Of a stretch of DNA of 64,000 bases, positions 9,635-19,641 are shown in pieces (position 1 is the stretch's first letter; the number at the start of each line of letters is the position of its first letter). This DNA comes from Lewinellaceae bacterium (GTDB lineage: Bacteria > Bacteroidota > Bacteroidia > Chitinophagales > Saprospiraceae). Below the pieces are notes generated by a model that was not told the origin of the DNA, did no database searches, and worked only from the letters and a program-made list of their open reading frames with translations. A program made the translations under genes and the position numbers. The stretch lies in NCBI GenBank assembly GCA_024644235.1, contig JAHELJ010000021.1:1-64000 (forward strand), written 5' to 3'.

Positions 9635-10807
9635 TCAGTTGATTTCCTGAGTGAACCAGACCACGGCACCGTATACCATTTGTACCATCTGGATCAACAG
9701 CAATATTGCCATCAAGAGGATAGGATCCACTATGGTGCCTGAAAACCCAATGATTACAGCAATTAGGCCACCTCCCGCTTTCAAAACAGGACTCAGATAT
9801 TCGTCAGTGGGTTCATCATCCTCTTTTTTCAGGGTGATTTCCAGCAAAGCCATGGTAATCAATGATCCTCCTACTGCAGCACTGATGATTTGACAGACTG
9901 CCGGAGATAATTCTCCGGCATGGCCGATTACATTAGCAACTCCCGCTCCCGTAGCAGCAATAGTGATCACCAATGGCATATGTAGATAGCCCCATGCAAA
10001 AGCCCATCCCGGACCGTCCTTGGGAGGCCGCCTACCGATGAAATCAAAATAGATCCACCACATGCCCAGACCGAGAGCCACCCCTAATATTGACTCAATT
10101 ACCAGAGGGTTTGTGAAATGTTCCAGTTCGGCAAGGCCGTTTACGATTCCCACTACCATTTCACCCAACACAATAATTATAAACAGTCCGAAACGCTCCG
10201 GTAGCTTGGAACTGCTGAATCGAGGTAAGTCATGATGTATGCGCAGAGTGCTAAAAGGCGTGAGCACATCAATGGCCAAGGCCAGTCCAAAAAGCATATA
10301 TTTTAGGCTATCGCTGGAGAAAGCTGCGGCAGTAGCCAAAACAATGGAAAGACTGAAACCGATCACAAAACGAAATCCTGCTTTTCGAAATTCACTGACA
10401 AATAAGGTGGCCCGAAACCACATCAGGGTGATTACCACTCTGGCACAGACATAGGATAGCACAAAGCCCCGAAATGTTTCATCAAGGCCATGATGTCCAA
10501 ACACTGCCAGGCCGATTACAGGGATCATCAGGGCAAAAGTGAAAAGCCGGTTTTCCAAACCACCGGATTCAAATCTCTCGTTGTAGTAAGTGAATCCGAT
10601 CCACACCCACCACACCGGAATGAAAAGAGCGACAAATTTCAAGAAATCCATCCAGGAAGGGTGGGCACTCAAAGTATGAGTGAGCTGGGCAATGGTCACT
10701 ACAAAGAACAAGTCAAAAAAGAGCTCCAACCAGGTGACTTTGCGGTGCTCATCTCGCTCTTCTTCAAAGTGAAGCGAGGGTATTTCAAATGCTCTTCTTC
10801 TGGCCAT
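9635..10807 (-). CDS. low-temperature-requirement A (LtrA) family membrane protein
   Basis: The N-terminus carries the LtrA signature (VTWLELFFDLFFVVTIAQLT, residues about 24-43), and the remaining sequence has about ten to twelve hydrophobic helices ending in a short basic tail. The length of 390 residues is normal for the family. LtrA proteins are inner-membrane proteins of unclear biochemical role, first linked to growth at low temperature in Listeria. The gene is convergent with the dioxygenase-like gene and lies 92 bp downstream of the start-side end of the CehA-like gene's 3' end, in the same direction. No regulatory site was recognised. Confidence 0.85.
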   Translation of the reverse strand: MARRRAFEIPSLHFEEERDEHRKVTWLELFFDLFFVVTIAQLTHTLSAHPSWMDFLKFVALFIPVWWVWIGFTYYNERFESGGLENRLFTFALMIPVIGLAVFGHHGLDETFRGFVLSYVCARVVITLMWFRATLFVSEFRKAGFRFVIGFSLSIVLATAAAFSSDSLKYMLFGLALAIDVLTPFSTLRIHHDLPRFSSSKLPERFGLFIIIVLGEMVVGIVNGLAELEHFTNPLVIESILGVALGLGMWWIYFDFIGRRPPKDGPGWAFAWGYLHMPLVITIAATGAGVANVIGHAGELSPAVCQIISAAVGGSLITMALLEITLKKEDDEPTDEYLSPVLKAGGGLIAVIIGFSGTIVDPILLMAILLLIQMVQMVYGAVVWFTQEIN

Positions 10808-10899
10808 ATTCTAATAGAGGCTTAAAGTTTATGAAGGCATGATGACCTTGCAGTATAGCAATTTATATTTTGTAGGCTGAAGATGCTCTGTACCACCTG

Positions 10900-13311
10900 T
10901 CACTCGTTGAGTAATCGATCATACACTGCCCGGGCGTAATCGTAACCGGCCCTTGCTTCATCTCGATCTGAGTCGCGGAATTGTCTGTGCTTCATTTCCC
11001 AGCATTTATCAACAGCAGCCCTACACCACTCAATACTTTCCCGTACCCTGATGGGTTGATCATTTACTGTTACAAAGATTGGATTGGTGTGTGCGCTTCC
11101 CTGAATTCGAATCGCCACCCAAGAAGAGGACTTTATATCATGATTGAACCTTAGGTCATTCCATTCTCCATCGGCTGTGATACTTTTTGTTTGCACTGGC
11201 ATGCCATTTACGATGAGTTCAGCATCCACCTCTCGACTCTTTCCTTTTCGCGAACGCTCGATATGCCAATATGGCGATTGGTAAAGATTGAGGTTAGCAA
11301 TGATATCGCCGATCTCATCCTGCACTTCCGGTAGGAAAGCACTTGCTTTCACGTTTATATCAAGATTGGTATTGGAGTTTACATCCAGTTCACTGTTGGC
11401 TTCACCTAGGAGTCGGTCATTTACTGTGAAATCTATCAGGTGGGCATGTCCTTCCGACACATAGCTCCTTCCTGCTAATAAAGCCTCCATATAGCTTTCG
11501 AAATTAAGTCCATCATCAAGTTTGGCATAGATCCGGGCCCTACCAACTCGTTCATCGGAGATACAAGGAAAATCTGTTTCCCCACTGATACGCACTCTAA
11601 AACCGGCATTCAAAGTATGATACCACATGTTGAGTTCTGCAGGCCACGGTGTATCACCGGCCGAGTAAAAATCAATTACATCATGAGTTACTGTCACGAT
11701 ATATTCGTTGGCACCAATCCCGTCCATTTTCGGCATTACCAGATTTGGCAAATCGTCTGTTACATCCTCCGGAGCGAGGCCCCATCCTGAATGAGCATAG
11801 CCGGTAATACCTCCTTGTTCTTTAGCCCATTTCAATACCGGCAAAGTCCAGCTTGGCCACTCTTCGATCACTGTTGTGTTTGGATAGTCATCTTCCCTGA
11901 GATTGAGGAGCACAATGTGGCCCGCATGTGAAGAAGGGAAACCAGAAACTTCCACATCGTAACGCAGTATATTTCTCTCATCGGACAATTCGTGATTTGC
12001 TCCGGTGAAATACTGCTTTTGATGATACCAACTAGGTCCCCAGGTGAGGTTATTACCCATGTCCAAGTCTTCACCCAACACCTGTCTCCACATATCTTCA
12101 GGTCTTACCCCTTCTTCAGGGCTCTCATAATGTGAACATCCGGCGGCATGAATATGATGATCCGCGCTGTACCAACCCAACTCTTTCATGTTGATCCACC
12201 GTTCGAGTTTGAAATCAGCCTGCATTTCTTTGACACCTTCTAATACGATCAATTGCTGATACTGCTGCCGGTATTCTGGACCACGATCATAGGTGATGTG
12301 GTAGGTTCCCGGTGGAAGGAAAACGTGTTCGCCAGTTGTGCGGTACACTTGCGGCTGGAAAAAGAAATCGGGGTATTCATCCCTGGCAGCGAGCCTCCGA
12401 GCCGGCAGAGGATAGATGCCCTGAAGTTGCTTTTCGCGAGGAAGGTCATATTCCTTTTCCCTTGATCCTTCGATCCAATGGGTCGATTGAGCTCTGACCA
12501 GCCGGTAGTCTACTTCCTCTTTGTTTGCCATCCGGTCTACTCCATCAGTGATTATGAAGGAAGCCATAGTTGGGCTGTCATCGTGGTCCCGGACATTAAA
12601 AACCACTTTCACCGCAGGCCGGATATCGAAGAGGAGATCGATGTTGTTGCGAAAGCCAATATCCTGAGTGCCCTGGCCCACATTAAATCCCAATTTGATC
12701 TCTCGCTTACCAGCTTGCTTTGTATAGAACTGAAGCAGGAAGTACTCCACCTCCAGGCCCGAAAGCTTCGAACTTAAGGGCTTTCCTCCGTATATGGTCA
12801 GCTCCAGAAATTGATTGTCTATTTCACCGGGAGCCAAGTAGTTCTCTTCCTTCATTTTGTGAGCACCGGTGGAAATATGCAATAAGGGTAGCGCATTTGG
12901 ACTTTCTGCCACCAGTTCCGCGGTGACACCTGCCTGGTTGTGTACCTTAACCAAGTGAGTGACCCAGCCTTCCTGCATCAGCACAGGCTTCACGGCTCCT
13001 GCCGCCACTTTCACTCTCGACTCTGGATTTATATTGATCATAGCCAGGCAGTAAGGGTCTAAAAGCTCCTGGATCCCGCGTACACTTTCCTCTGTATGAG
13101 CTTCTTTCTGAATAGATAGGATCTGCTGTTGAATTTCGCGCGGAAGTGGACTTCCTACAAATTCCAATCCTTCGACGATCCTGACTGCATGAGCGATAAG
13201 GGGCTGTGGTTCGACTGAGATGATTGTTTCGATCGCAAGCGACGTCTCATTGGATTGATTTGTTGGAGAGCAGGCAATAAATAGCAGTGGGAGCCAGTAA
13301 GAAATTTTCAT
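10900..13311 (-). CDS. CehA/McbA-family metallohydrolase lipoprotein
   Basis: This 803-residue protein starts with a lipoprotein signal (LLFIAC, Cys14). The N-terminal half is beta-rich. A PHP-like metallohydrolase domain begins near residue 380 with SADHHIHAAGCSHY; the HHIH at 385-388 is a typical metal-binding motif. Further His and Asp clusters (YAHSGWG, GETDFPC) are consistent with the CehA/McbA family, named after carbaryl hydrolases, though most members probably act on natural esters, amides or phosphoesters. The C-terminal ~150 residues form another beta-sandwich-like region. It is expected in the periplasm or on the outer membrane. The substrate is unknown. It is divergent from the acyltransferase gene at 13450 across 138 bp. 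Confidence 0.75.
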   Translation of the reverse strand: MKISYWLPLLFIACSPTNQSNETSLAIETIISVEPQPLIAHAVRIVEGLEFVGSPLPREIQQQILSIQKEAHTEESVRGIQELLDPYCLAMININPESRVKVAAGAVKPVLMQEGWVTHLVKVHNQAGVTAELVAESPNALPLLHISTGAHKMKEENYLAPGEIDNQFLELTIYGGKPLSSKLSGLEVEYFLLQFYTKQAGKREIKLGFNVGQGTQDIGFRNNIDLLFDIRPAVKVVFNVRDHDDSPTMASFIITDGVDRMANKEEVDYRLVRAQSTHWIEGSREKEYDLPREKQLQGIYPLPARRLAARDEYPDFFFQPQVYRTTGEHVFLPPGTYHITYDRGPEYRQQYQQLIVLEGVKEMQADFKLERWINMKELGWYSADHHIHAAGCSHYESPEEGVRPEDMWRQVLGEDLDMGNNLTWGPSWYHQKQYFTGANHELSDERNILRYDVEVSGFPSSHAGHIVLLNLREDDYPNTTVIEEWPSWTLPVLKWAKEQGGITGYAHSGWGLAPEDVTDDLPNLVMPKMDGIGANEYIVTVTHDVIDFYSAGDTPWPAELNMWYHTLNAGFRVRISGETDFPCISDERVGRARIYAKLDDGLNFESYMEALLAGRSYVSEGHAHLIDFTVNDRLLGEANSELDVNSNTNLDINVKASAFLPEVQDEIGDIIANLNLYQSPYWHIERSRKGKSREVDAELIVNGMPVQTKSITADGEWNDLRFNHDIKSSSWVAIRIQGSAHTNPIFVTVNDQPIRVRESIEWCRAAVDKCWEMKHRQFRDSDRDEARAGYDYARAVYDRLLNE

Positions 13312-13449
13312 CTCAGTAAGGATTTTGCAACAATTTAATCGAGCCTACTACAAAATCCAAGTTTGAGAAGGAACTTGTTTTCTTGCTCAGAGTGAAGACT
13401 GATCGAAATCATTGAATCACCGGATGCAAATGAATAGATAGGAGAGTGA

Positions 13450-14265
13450 ATGAGAGGCACCAATTCATACCAGAGATTTCCATTTCCGAAGATCAGAAGA
13501 TCATCGATCGATGCTGGAAAACTCTCTCAGCACAAACATGTGGTGCACGGTCTCTTGGAAATCGATGTGTCTTCCGTTATGAGCTTTGTCCATACATTCA
13601 AAAAGGAGCATGGTGAAAAGTTATCTATCACTGCGATTCTGGTGCATGCTTTAGCACAAGCGATCGAACGACATCCGGAGATGCATGCATACCTGGATTG
13701 GCGAAATCGGCTTGTAATTTTTGATCAGGTCAACATTGTTGCTATGACCGAAGTGGACTATCAGGGTACGAAAGTGCCTGTACCCTTTCTGTTCAAAGAT
13801 GTGAATCAGTCCACCCTGTTGGAGATACACAGTAAATTGAGGCAGGTTCAGGCTTCCCCAGTAGATCAGGGCATTCTTAAGCAATTTAGGTGGTTTTATC
13901 GTTTACCGGGCTTCGGCAGGCGCCTTATATCACGCATGGTCATGAAATTCCCAACATACTTTCGCCATTACTCCAGTGCAGTGATGGTAACACCCATAGG
14001 CATGTTTGGAAATCAACCTGGTTGGGGAATACCCAGTTCGACCTTTACTACTACGATCACCGTTGGAAGTATTTTTAAGAAACCTTGGGTGGTAGATCAT
14101 CGGATCCTTCCTCGAGATATACTGCATTTGACTGTGAGCATCAATCACGACATCGTAGATGGTGCCCCCGCCACCCGTTTTATGCGGGATCTGGTCGAGA
14201 TCCTTCAGTCACTTCATTCTTCTCAACTCGAATCTGTGATGGGCACATCTGTACCTCAATATTGA
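13450..14265 (+). CDS. stand-alone 2-oxoacid dehydrogenase-type (E2) acyltransferase catalytic domain
   Basis: The whole 271-residue protein corresponds to the E2 catalytic (CAT-like) fold. It ends with the hallmark active-site motif HDIVDG (His233-Gly238), where His233 and Asp237 are the predicted catalytic pair. Normal E2 subunits have N-terminal lipoyl and E1/E3-binding domains; none are present and no such gene is adjacent, so it probably does not serve a pyruvate or branched-chain dehydrogenase complex. Similar lone domains transfer acyl groups from CoA to unidentified acceptors. It has no signal peptide and is probably cytosolic. The next gene starts 98 bp downstream, in the same direction. 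Confidence 0.8.
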   Translation: MRGTNSYQRFPFPKIRRSSIDAGKLSQHKHVVHGLLEIDVSSVMSFVHTFKKEHGEKLSITAILVHALAQAIERHPEMHAYLDWRNRLVIFDQVNIVAMTEVDYQGTKVPVPFLFKDVNQSTLLEIHSKLRQVQASPVDQGILKQFRWFYRLPGFGRRLISRMVMKFPTYFRHYSSAVMVTPIGMFGNQPGWGIPSSTFTTTITVGSIFKKPWVVDHRILPRDILHLTVSINHDIVDGAPATRFMRDLVEILQSLHSSQLESVMGTSVPQY

Positions 14266-14363
14266 ATACAGTTTGTTGCATGAAGGGCGACTTTGGAGCC
14301 AGGAAGTTGTGCGTGCTGACGCTCATTTCGGTTTTCGTATCTTAAGAAAGTCAAGAGATACTC

Positions 14364-17156
14364 ATGATCACTATGAGAAGCAGTTTTGCCGTGGCAGCGG
14401 TGTTGGTGCTGTTCGGTTTCTTTTTGCTGGGTTCATGCGAAGGCGGAGTGGAGAAAATCTCAGCCGAAGACCCCAGGCATTTTTTTGTTTTTGAGGTATT
14501 ACCAATCATTCGATCCAAGTGTCTTTCTTGTCACGGCGAGCAAGCAGATAAACTTGAAGGAAATCTTGACCTGCGAAGTGCAGCCGGTGTGGCGGCTGGG
14601 GGTGATAGATATCATGAGCTCATTGTGAACGGCCGTCCGGAGTTCAGTCCGCTGTATTTGGCGGTACGTCGTCAAGATCCCGACTTTGCCATGCCTCCTA
14701 AAGAAGGAGATGCATTGACCGATGAGGAGATACAAGCATTCTATAGCTGGATTGTTGCGGGCGCTCCCTGGCCCGACAAGCAGGAAGAGAAGCAAATTTT
14801 AGCCAATGAGTCCGGCCGTCAAGCTTCGCGAATAAGAGTAAAAACATCTGGTGGACAATCGGATCAATGGGATAATCGGTTCTACCGTCCTCAGGATCTC
14901 TGGGCTTATCAAGCGCGGCGGCTTCCGGAAGTTCCGGCCGGATTGCAGGTAGAAAATCCCATTGACGCCTTCATAAATGCCAAATTGAAGGCAGCCGGGA
15001 TCGAGTACGCCTCCAAGGCAAATTCCGAGGTTTTGATTAAAAGAACCTACTATGATTTGCTGGGAATGCCACCAACTTATGATCAACTTCAGAGACATCT
15101 TGAAACGAATCAGACATTTGAGGAGGTGGTTGATGAATTATTAGAGAGTCCCTTTTATGGTGAACAGTGGGCGAGGCATTGGTTGGACGTGGTGAGATAT
15201 TCTGATTCTGATGGTTTTTCAAATGATCATGCTCGACCAAATGCGTGGAGGTATCGGGATTATGTCATTCGCAGTTTCAATGATGACAAGCCTTATGATC
15301 AGTTTGTCATAGAACAAATTGCAGGGGATGAACTGCCTAATCCATATCCCGACCAAATTATTGCGACCGGTTTCCTCCGAATGGGGCCTTGGGAACACAC
15401 AGCGATGAGTGTTGCCGCTGAGACAAGACAATTCTTTCTGGATGATGTCACCAATATAGTAGGTGAATCTTTCCTTGCCATGCCACTGAATTGTGCGAAA
15501 TGCCATGATCACAAATACGATCCTATTCCGACTCGCGATTATTACAGTATTCAAGCAGTTTTTGCAAATACCCAATTAGCTCAACGAGCGGTTCCTTTTC
15601 TTCCAGAAGAAAATCTAGCCTTCATGAATGAGGAGCGAGAGCGAGTAGTCCGGTGGATTCGCCGTGCCGAGTCACTGCAAGATTCCATTCGCCAGAAGGA
15701 AGAGTTCGCGGCAAATAAATGGTACAAGGAACGAGGCAGGACATATCTACCCAAGAGACAAAGGCGAAAACTTGACGAATCCAAGCATCCTCCCCGATAT
15801 TATGGATTAAGTTTTGCAGATCTCGGACAGTTCAAAGTAGCTCAAAAACGGGAGCAGCTTGAGAAGAGAAACCTGGATCGATTCGGACCTTGGGCATACA
15901 GTGTTTACAACGGACCGGACCGGGTAGTAAATAGCCATAGTTCGATGCGCATGCCTGTCAACACCAAAGGCGATCCAGTCGACACGTACATTCTAAATGG
16001 TGGATCATTACAATCAAGGGGAGAGACCGTAGCATCGGGTGTACTCAGTATCTTGCATCACCAGGATTCGCTGCATACCGGAGATTTTGCAGTCCAATCA
16101 AGGATTCCTTCTACTTTGAATGGCAGAAGGCTAGCTTTTGCACGTTGGCTGGTCCATCCGGATAATCCGATAACTGCCAGAGTTATGGTAAACCGTATCT
16201 GGCAATATCATTTTGGGTTTGGTTTGGCTAGAAATCCCAATAATTTTGGAGCCAGTGGAGAGAATCCCACTCATCCAGAATTACTTGATTGGTTGTCCAA
16301 CAAATTTATTGAAAGTGGCTGGTCGGTGAAAGCTATACACCGGATGATTCTGACTTCGGAAACCTATCAGAGGCAGAGTAATTATTCGATGTTAGCAAAG
16401 TTGGATGAAGTAGACCCTGACAATCGACTCCTTTCTTACTTCCCGGTACGTCGACTTGATGCTGAAGAGATCAGGGATGCGATGTTGTTGATATCAGGAG
16501 AACTTAATAACGACGTGGGAGGGATCCCTATCCGGCCTGAGATTCCTCTGGAAGTGGCTTTGCAACCGAGACATACAATGGGTTCAACCGCTCCAGCCTA
16601 CCAACCCTCTTGGTCACCTGTACAACGCAATCGGAGAAGTATCTATATCGAACGAAAACGATCTATTGAGAATCCTTTTCTTCAGACTTTCAATCAAAAT
16701 GATAGTAATCTTTCTTGTGAAAAACGAGATGAATCGACCGTGGTGACTCAGTCATTTGCACTGTTGAATAGCCCTGCCACACGATCCCGGGCTCTCCATC
16801 TGGCTGATCGGATAACTAAGAAAAACCAGAATCTGGAAACTTGGATCAATGAGGCTTACAGGTCGATTTTGCTCAGAAATCCGACGAACCGGGAAATGAA
16901 AAGGTCAATTGAGTTTTTTCGGACAGCTACAGATGAACATGAAAGGCAAAGGCCCACGGTGGCTTATCCTCGTTACGTCGAACACGAGATGTTTGAAGAG
17001 ATGACGGGAGAAACTTTCACCTATACTGAATACCTTGATGTCTATGACGATTACCAAGCAGATTTGACTGATGATCAGGTTTCACAGGACTCTCGGGCCT
17101 TGGCTGATCTGGTGACCATTCTTTTCAACACGAATGAATTTCTATATGTCTACTGA
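14364..17156 (+). CDS. cytochrome c (PSC1)-DUF1549-DUF1553 lipoprotein
   Basis: A lipoprotein signal (LLGSC lipobox) is followed by a planctomycete-type cytochrome c domain with a CLSCH heme motif near residue 53. DUF1549 comes next (about 195-400, including a CAKCHDHKYDP motif that forms a second CxxCH), then DUF1553 (about 580-850, with a NRIWQYHFGFGL segment). The order PSC1-DUF1549-DUF1553 followed by a DUF1501 gene is a well-known but functionally undefined pair, abundant in Planctomycetes, Verrucomicrobia and some Bacteroidota. The 3' end overlaps the DUF1501 gene, implying translational coupling. Heme binding and an extracytoplasmic location are inferred from the motifs and signal. A second such pair lies at 36551-41257. 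Confidence 0.85.
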   Translation: MITMRSSFAVAAVLVLFGFFLLGSCEGGVEKISAEDPRHFFVFEVLPIIRSKCLSCHGEQADKLEGNLDLRSAAGVAAGGDRYHELIVNGRPEFSPLYLAVRRQDPDFAMPPKEGDALTDEEIQAFYSWIVAGAPWPDKQEEKQILANESGRQASRIRVKTSGGQSDQWDNRFYRPQDLWAYQARRLPEVPAGLQVENPIDAFINAKLKAAGIEYASKANSEVLIKRTYYDLLGMPPTYDQLQRHLETNQTFEEVVDELLESPFYGEQWARHWLDVVRYSDSDGFSNDHARPNAWRYRDYVIRSFNDDKPYDQFVIEQIAGDELPNPYPDQIIATGFLRMGPWEHTAMSVAAETRQFFLDDVTNIVGESFLAMPLNCAKCHDHKYDPIPTRDYYSIQAVFANTQLAQRAVPFLPEENLAFMNEERERVVRWIRRAESLQDSIRQKEEFAANKWYKERGRTYLPKRQRRKLDESKHPPRYYGLSFADLGQFKVAQKREQLEKRNLDRFGPWAYSVYNGPDRVVNSHSSMRMPVNTKGDPVDTYILNGGSLQSRGETVASGVLSILHHQDSLHTGDFAVQSRIPSTLNGRRLAFARWLVHPDNPITARVMVNRIWQYHFGFGLARNPNNFGASGENPTHPELLDWLSNKFIESGWSVKAIHRMILTSETYQRQSNYSMLAKLDEVDPDNRLLSYFPVRRLDAEEIRDAMLLISGELNNDVGGIPIRPEIPLEVALQPRHTMGSTAPAYQPSWSPVQRNRRSIYIERKRSIENPFLQTFNQNDSNLSCEKRDESTVVTQSFALLNSPATRSRALHLADRITKKNQNLETWINEAYRSILLRNPTNREMKRSIEFFRTATDEHERQRPTVAYPRYVEHEMFEEMTGETFTYTEYLDVYDDYQADLTDDQVSQDSRALADLVTILFNTNEFLYVY

Positions 17157-18573
17157 CTGGAGATCGAAATGGAACAGAAGATCCTTTTTGTATGGACTGG
17201 GGTCCAGTCTTGGAGCGGTGGCTTTATCCAGTTTGTTGGCTTGCGACAACAGTAACTCGTCAGACAGCACCGGTGGCCGGAGAGGCTTGAAACAGGTACC
17301 GATGCATGTGCCAAAAGCAAAGCATTTCATATTCCTGACCATGGAGGGCGGCCCAAGCCATATCGACACATTCGATCCGAAACCAACTTTAGATCAATAC
17401 CACCTAAGCAAGTTTGAAAGATCAGGTGAGCAATTTTCGGCGATGTCGAGTGGAGAGCGGTATTATGTAAAGAGTCCATTCCGCTTTCGAAAGGCAGGTA
17501 AGTCTGGTGTTGATATGTGTGAACCCTTTGTTCACCTGGCAGAAGTAGCTGATGAGATCTGCTTTTATCGCGGTTGCCAGGCCCAATCTGTCAATCATCC
17601 CACCGCAATGTACCACCTCAACACTGGCAACCAATTTGGGGGTGAACCCTCCATGGGTGCTTGGTGGTCTTATGGGCTGGGAACGCTTAGTGACAACTTG
17701 CCTTCATTCGTTGTATTACCCGAGCTGGCATTCCCGCAGGGTGGTGTAGCAAATTGGTCCAATGGATTTCTTCCACCCAGGTACCAGGGTACCCCACTGA
17801 GGCAAAGTGGTCCACCTATCCTCCACATGCAGCCACCTCCCGGAGTAAGCCATTATCATCATAGAAGTAAATTAGATCTTCTCAGAGAAATGAATGAGGA
17901 GCACCAGCAGAAGCATGCATTTCATGATGAATTATCTGCCAGAATCGAAAACTATGAATTGGCTTACCGTATGCAGATGTCTGTTCCGGATCTTCTGAAA
18001 ATCGATGATGAGCCAAACGAAGTAAAGAACTTGTATGGCATCGGACACAAACAGACTGACTCCTTTGGACGGAAATGCCTACTGGCACGAAGACTAGTGG
18101 AGAAGGGTGTTCGATTTGTCCAGCTTTACTCATCGGGTTGGGACTCGCATGATTTCTTGGAACGGGCCCATGGTAATCTTATTAGAAGTATTGACAAACC
18201 GATCAGTGGACTAATCACTGATTTGAAACGTCGCGGCATGTTGGACGAAACCCTGGTAGTATGGTGTGGTGAATTCGGTCGAACTCCTGATAATGGGATC
18301 CGGGAAGGGGGAGTGGCGTATGGCCGTGATCACAACCCTGATGCGATGCCAATATGGATGGCAGGCGGGGGCGTGAAAGCAGGGCATGTCATCGGAGCCA
18401 CCGATGAACTTGGTGAGAAGGCAGTAGAGGTTGTGCATCCCTTGCGAGATCTGCATGTTACCTTGATGTACCTTTTTGGACTTGATGACAACAAGCTCAC
18501 CTACTTTCATGGTGGCAGATACAAGCAATTATCTCAATTTGGTGGCAAGGTGATTCATAAATTGATTGCATAG
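17134..18573 (+). CDS. DUF1501 protein, Tat-type lipoprotein
   Basis: The product has a twin-arginine motif (RRSFLYG) followed by a hydrophobic stretch ending in LLAC, so it looks like a Tat-exported lipoprotein. The body matches DUF1501, a relative of the alkaline phosphatase/sulfatase superfamily: FLTMEGGPSHIDTFDPKP near the start, a WCGEFGRTP motif, and a GRDHNPDAMPIWMAGGGV region with likely metal-binding Asp and His residues. The start at ATG 17134 overlaps the upstream gene by 23 bp; ATG 17146 (MSTDWRSKW) is equally possible. It is the constant partner of the DUF1549/DUF1553 protein. The reaction is unknown. Confidence 0.85.
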   Translation: MNFYMSTDWRSKWNRRSFLYGLGSSLGAVALSSLLACDNSNSSDSTGGRRGLKQVPMHVPKAKHFIFLTMEGGPSHIDTFDPKPTLDQYHLSKFERSGEQFSAMSSGERYYVKSPFRFRKAGKSGVDMCEPFVHLAEVADEICFYRGCQAQSVNHPTAMYHLNTGNQFGGEPSMGAWWSYGLGTLSDNLPSFVVLPELAFPQGGVANWSNGFLPPRYQGTPLRQSGPPILHMQPPPGVSHYHHRSKLDLLREMNEEHQQKHAFHDELSARIENYELAYRMQMSVPDLLKIDDEPNEVKNLYGIGHKQTDSFGRKCLLARRLVEKGVRFVQLYSSGWDSHDFLERAHGNLIRSIDKPISGLITDLKRRGMLDETLVVWCGEFGRTPDNGIREGGVAYGRDHNPDAMPIWMAGGGVKAGHVIGATDELGEKAVEVVHPLRDLHVTLMYLFGLDDNKLTYFHGGRYKQLSQFGGKVIHKLIA

Positions 18574-18703
18574 ATTGTCAGCTAGAAACTAAATTATTCA
18601 CTTGTCGTTTATTTGTTCATTGGGCTCTTCCAGATCAAGCTATGGACTAACTTCACGATAAAATTTTGTAACGAGAGAATGTTAAGTCCTCAGGATAGGA
18701 AAG

Positions 18704-19144
18704 ATGTTGAAGGAAAGTATAGTAATACATAAGCCACCACGTGAAGTATTTGAGTGGTTGATGCATTTTGTCGAGAACTACCGCGCCTGGCACCCTGATC
18801 ATATCTCGGCCCATTGGACAAAAGGCAGGAATTTTGAAATTGGTTCTATTCTCCATACTGAAGAGTACATAGGGGATGAAAAGGAGACTATCAGATTTAG
18901 AACGACCTGGGTAATCACTGATCGACTCATCAAATACCAACTTCTTTTCCCACACTCTTTAATTTGTTCTGGTGGCTCATTTAGGTTTGAGTCCCAAAAT
19001 GGGTCTACCCTCTTTATTGCTACACTCTCATTTCGAATGTCGCGAATTTTGAAGGTGTTTTTTAATAAAAAATTCAAGGCGATAAGAAAACATATGAGGG
19101 ATGAAGGTGCGAACCTGAAGCAGATTCTGGAAGGAGCAGCCTGA
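18704..19144 (+). CDS. SRPBCC-fold (polyketide cyclase/START-like) protein
   Basis: This 146-residue protein begins with a typical SRPBCC opening (ESIVIHKPPREVFEWLMHF) and has the family's alternating beta strands, ending in a long basic C-terminal helix (FFNKKFKAIRKHMRDEGANL). The fold makes a hydrophobic pocket for lipids or aromatic ligands. It lacks a signal peptide. The start at ATG 18704 fits the family length. It stands 130 bp after the DUF1501 gene and is followed by a gene-free stretch. The ligand is unknown. Confidence 0.7.
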   Translation: MLKESIVIHKPPREVFEWLMHFVENYRAWHPDHISAHWTKGRNFEIGSILHTEEYIGDEKETIRFRTTWVITDRLIKYQLLFPHSLICSGGSFRFESQNGSTLFIATLSFRMSRILKVFFNKKFKAIRKHMRDEGANLKQILEGAA

Positions 19145-19617
19145 TAGATGATGAGAAGCCTTGAAAGGACTGGCCTGATATTTTTTACTAGCAGCTCTTG
19201 GGCTTAGTTAAGTGCAGTTTCTAAGCGATACGAAGGACCCGATTGCGATTTGAAAATACCATTAACATCCAAGGAAAAAGGCATTCCCATATTCATGGGC
19301 AGCCGCAAAGTGCTAAATTAGAAGAGGCACCTCCTTGTGTTAGAACCTTCCATCTTATGGCCCTTTGATGAGTATATGAGGATCACGCGTCAGGGAATCT
19401 GGCCGTTTTATCGTTCGGACCTATATGCTTACTTATAGCTTTATGTATTTTTTACTCCATGACTATTCACCACACGCAAGGCATTAACAAAGTCAGATCT
19501 GTGATAATCGGTATATTATCATATATTTTGTCATTCGTCGTCTAGATAACCTACATAGGTTGAGTAGGGTGTTAATGATTTGATTGTGAGGTTGTACTAA
19601 GTGAGGGTGAATTATAA
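19145..19617. other. 473-bp gene-free stretch
   Basis: No credible coding frame, RNA gene or repeat could be recognised between the SRPBCC gene and the beta-helix gene. The segment 19480-19617 is AT-rich and presumably carries the promoter of the downstream gene, but no good TTTG/TAnnTTTG pair was found. Confidence 0.4.
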
Positions 19618-19641
19618 ATGTTTCTATTAAGATTGCTGCCA

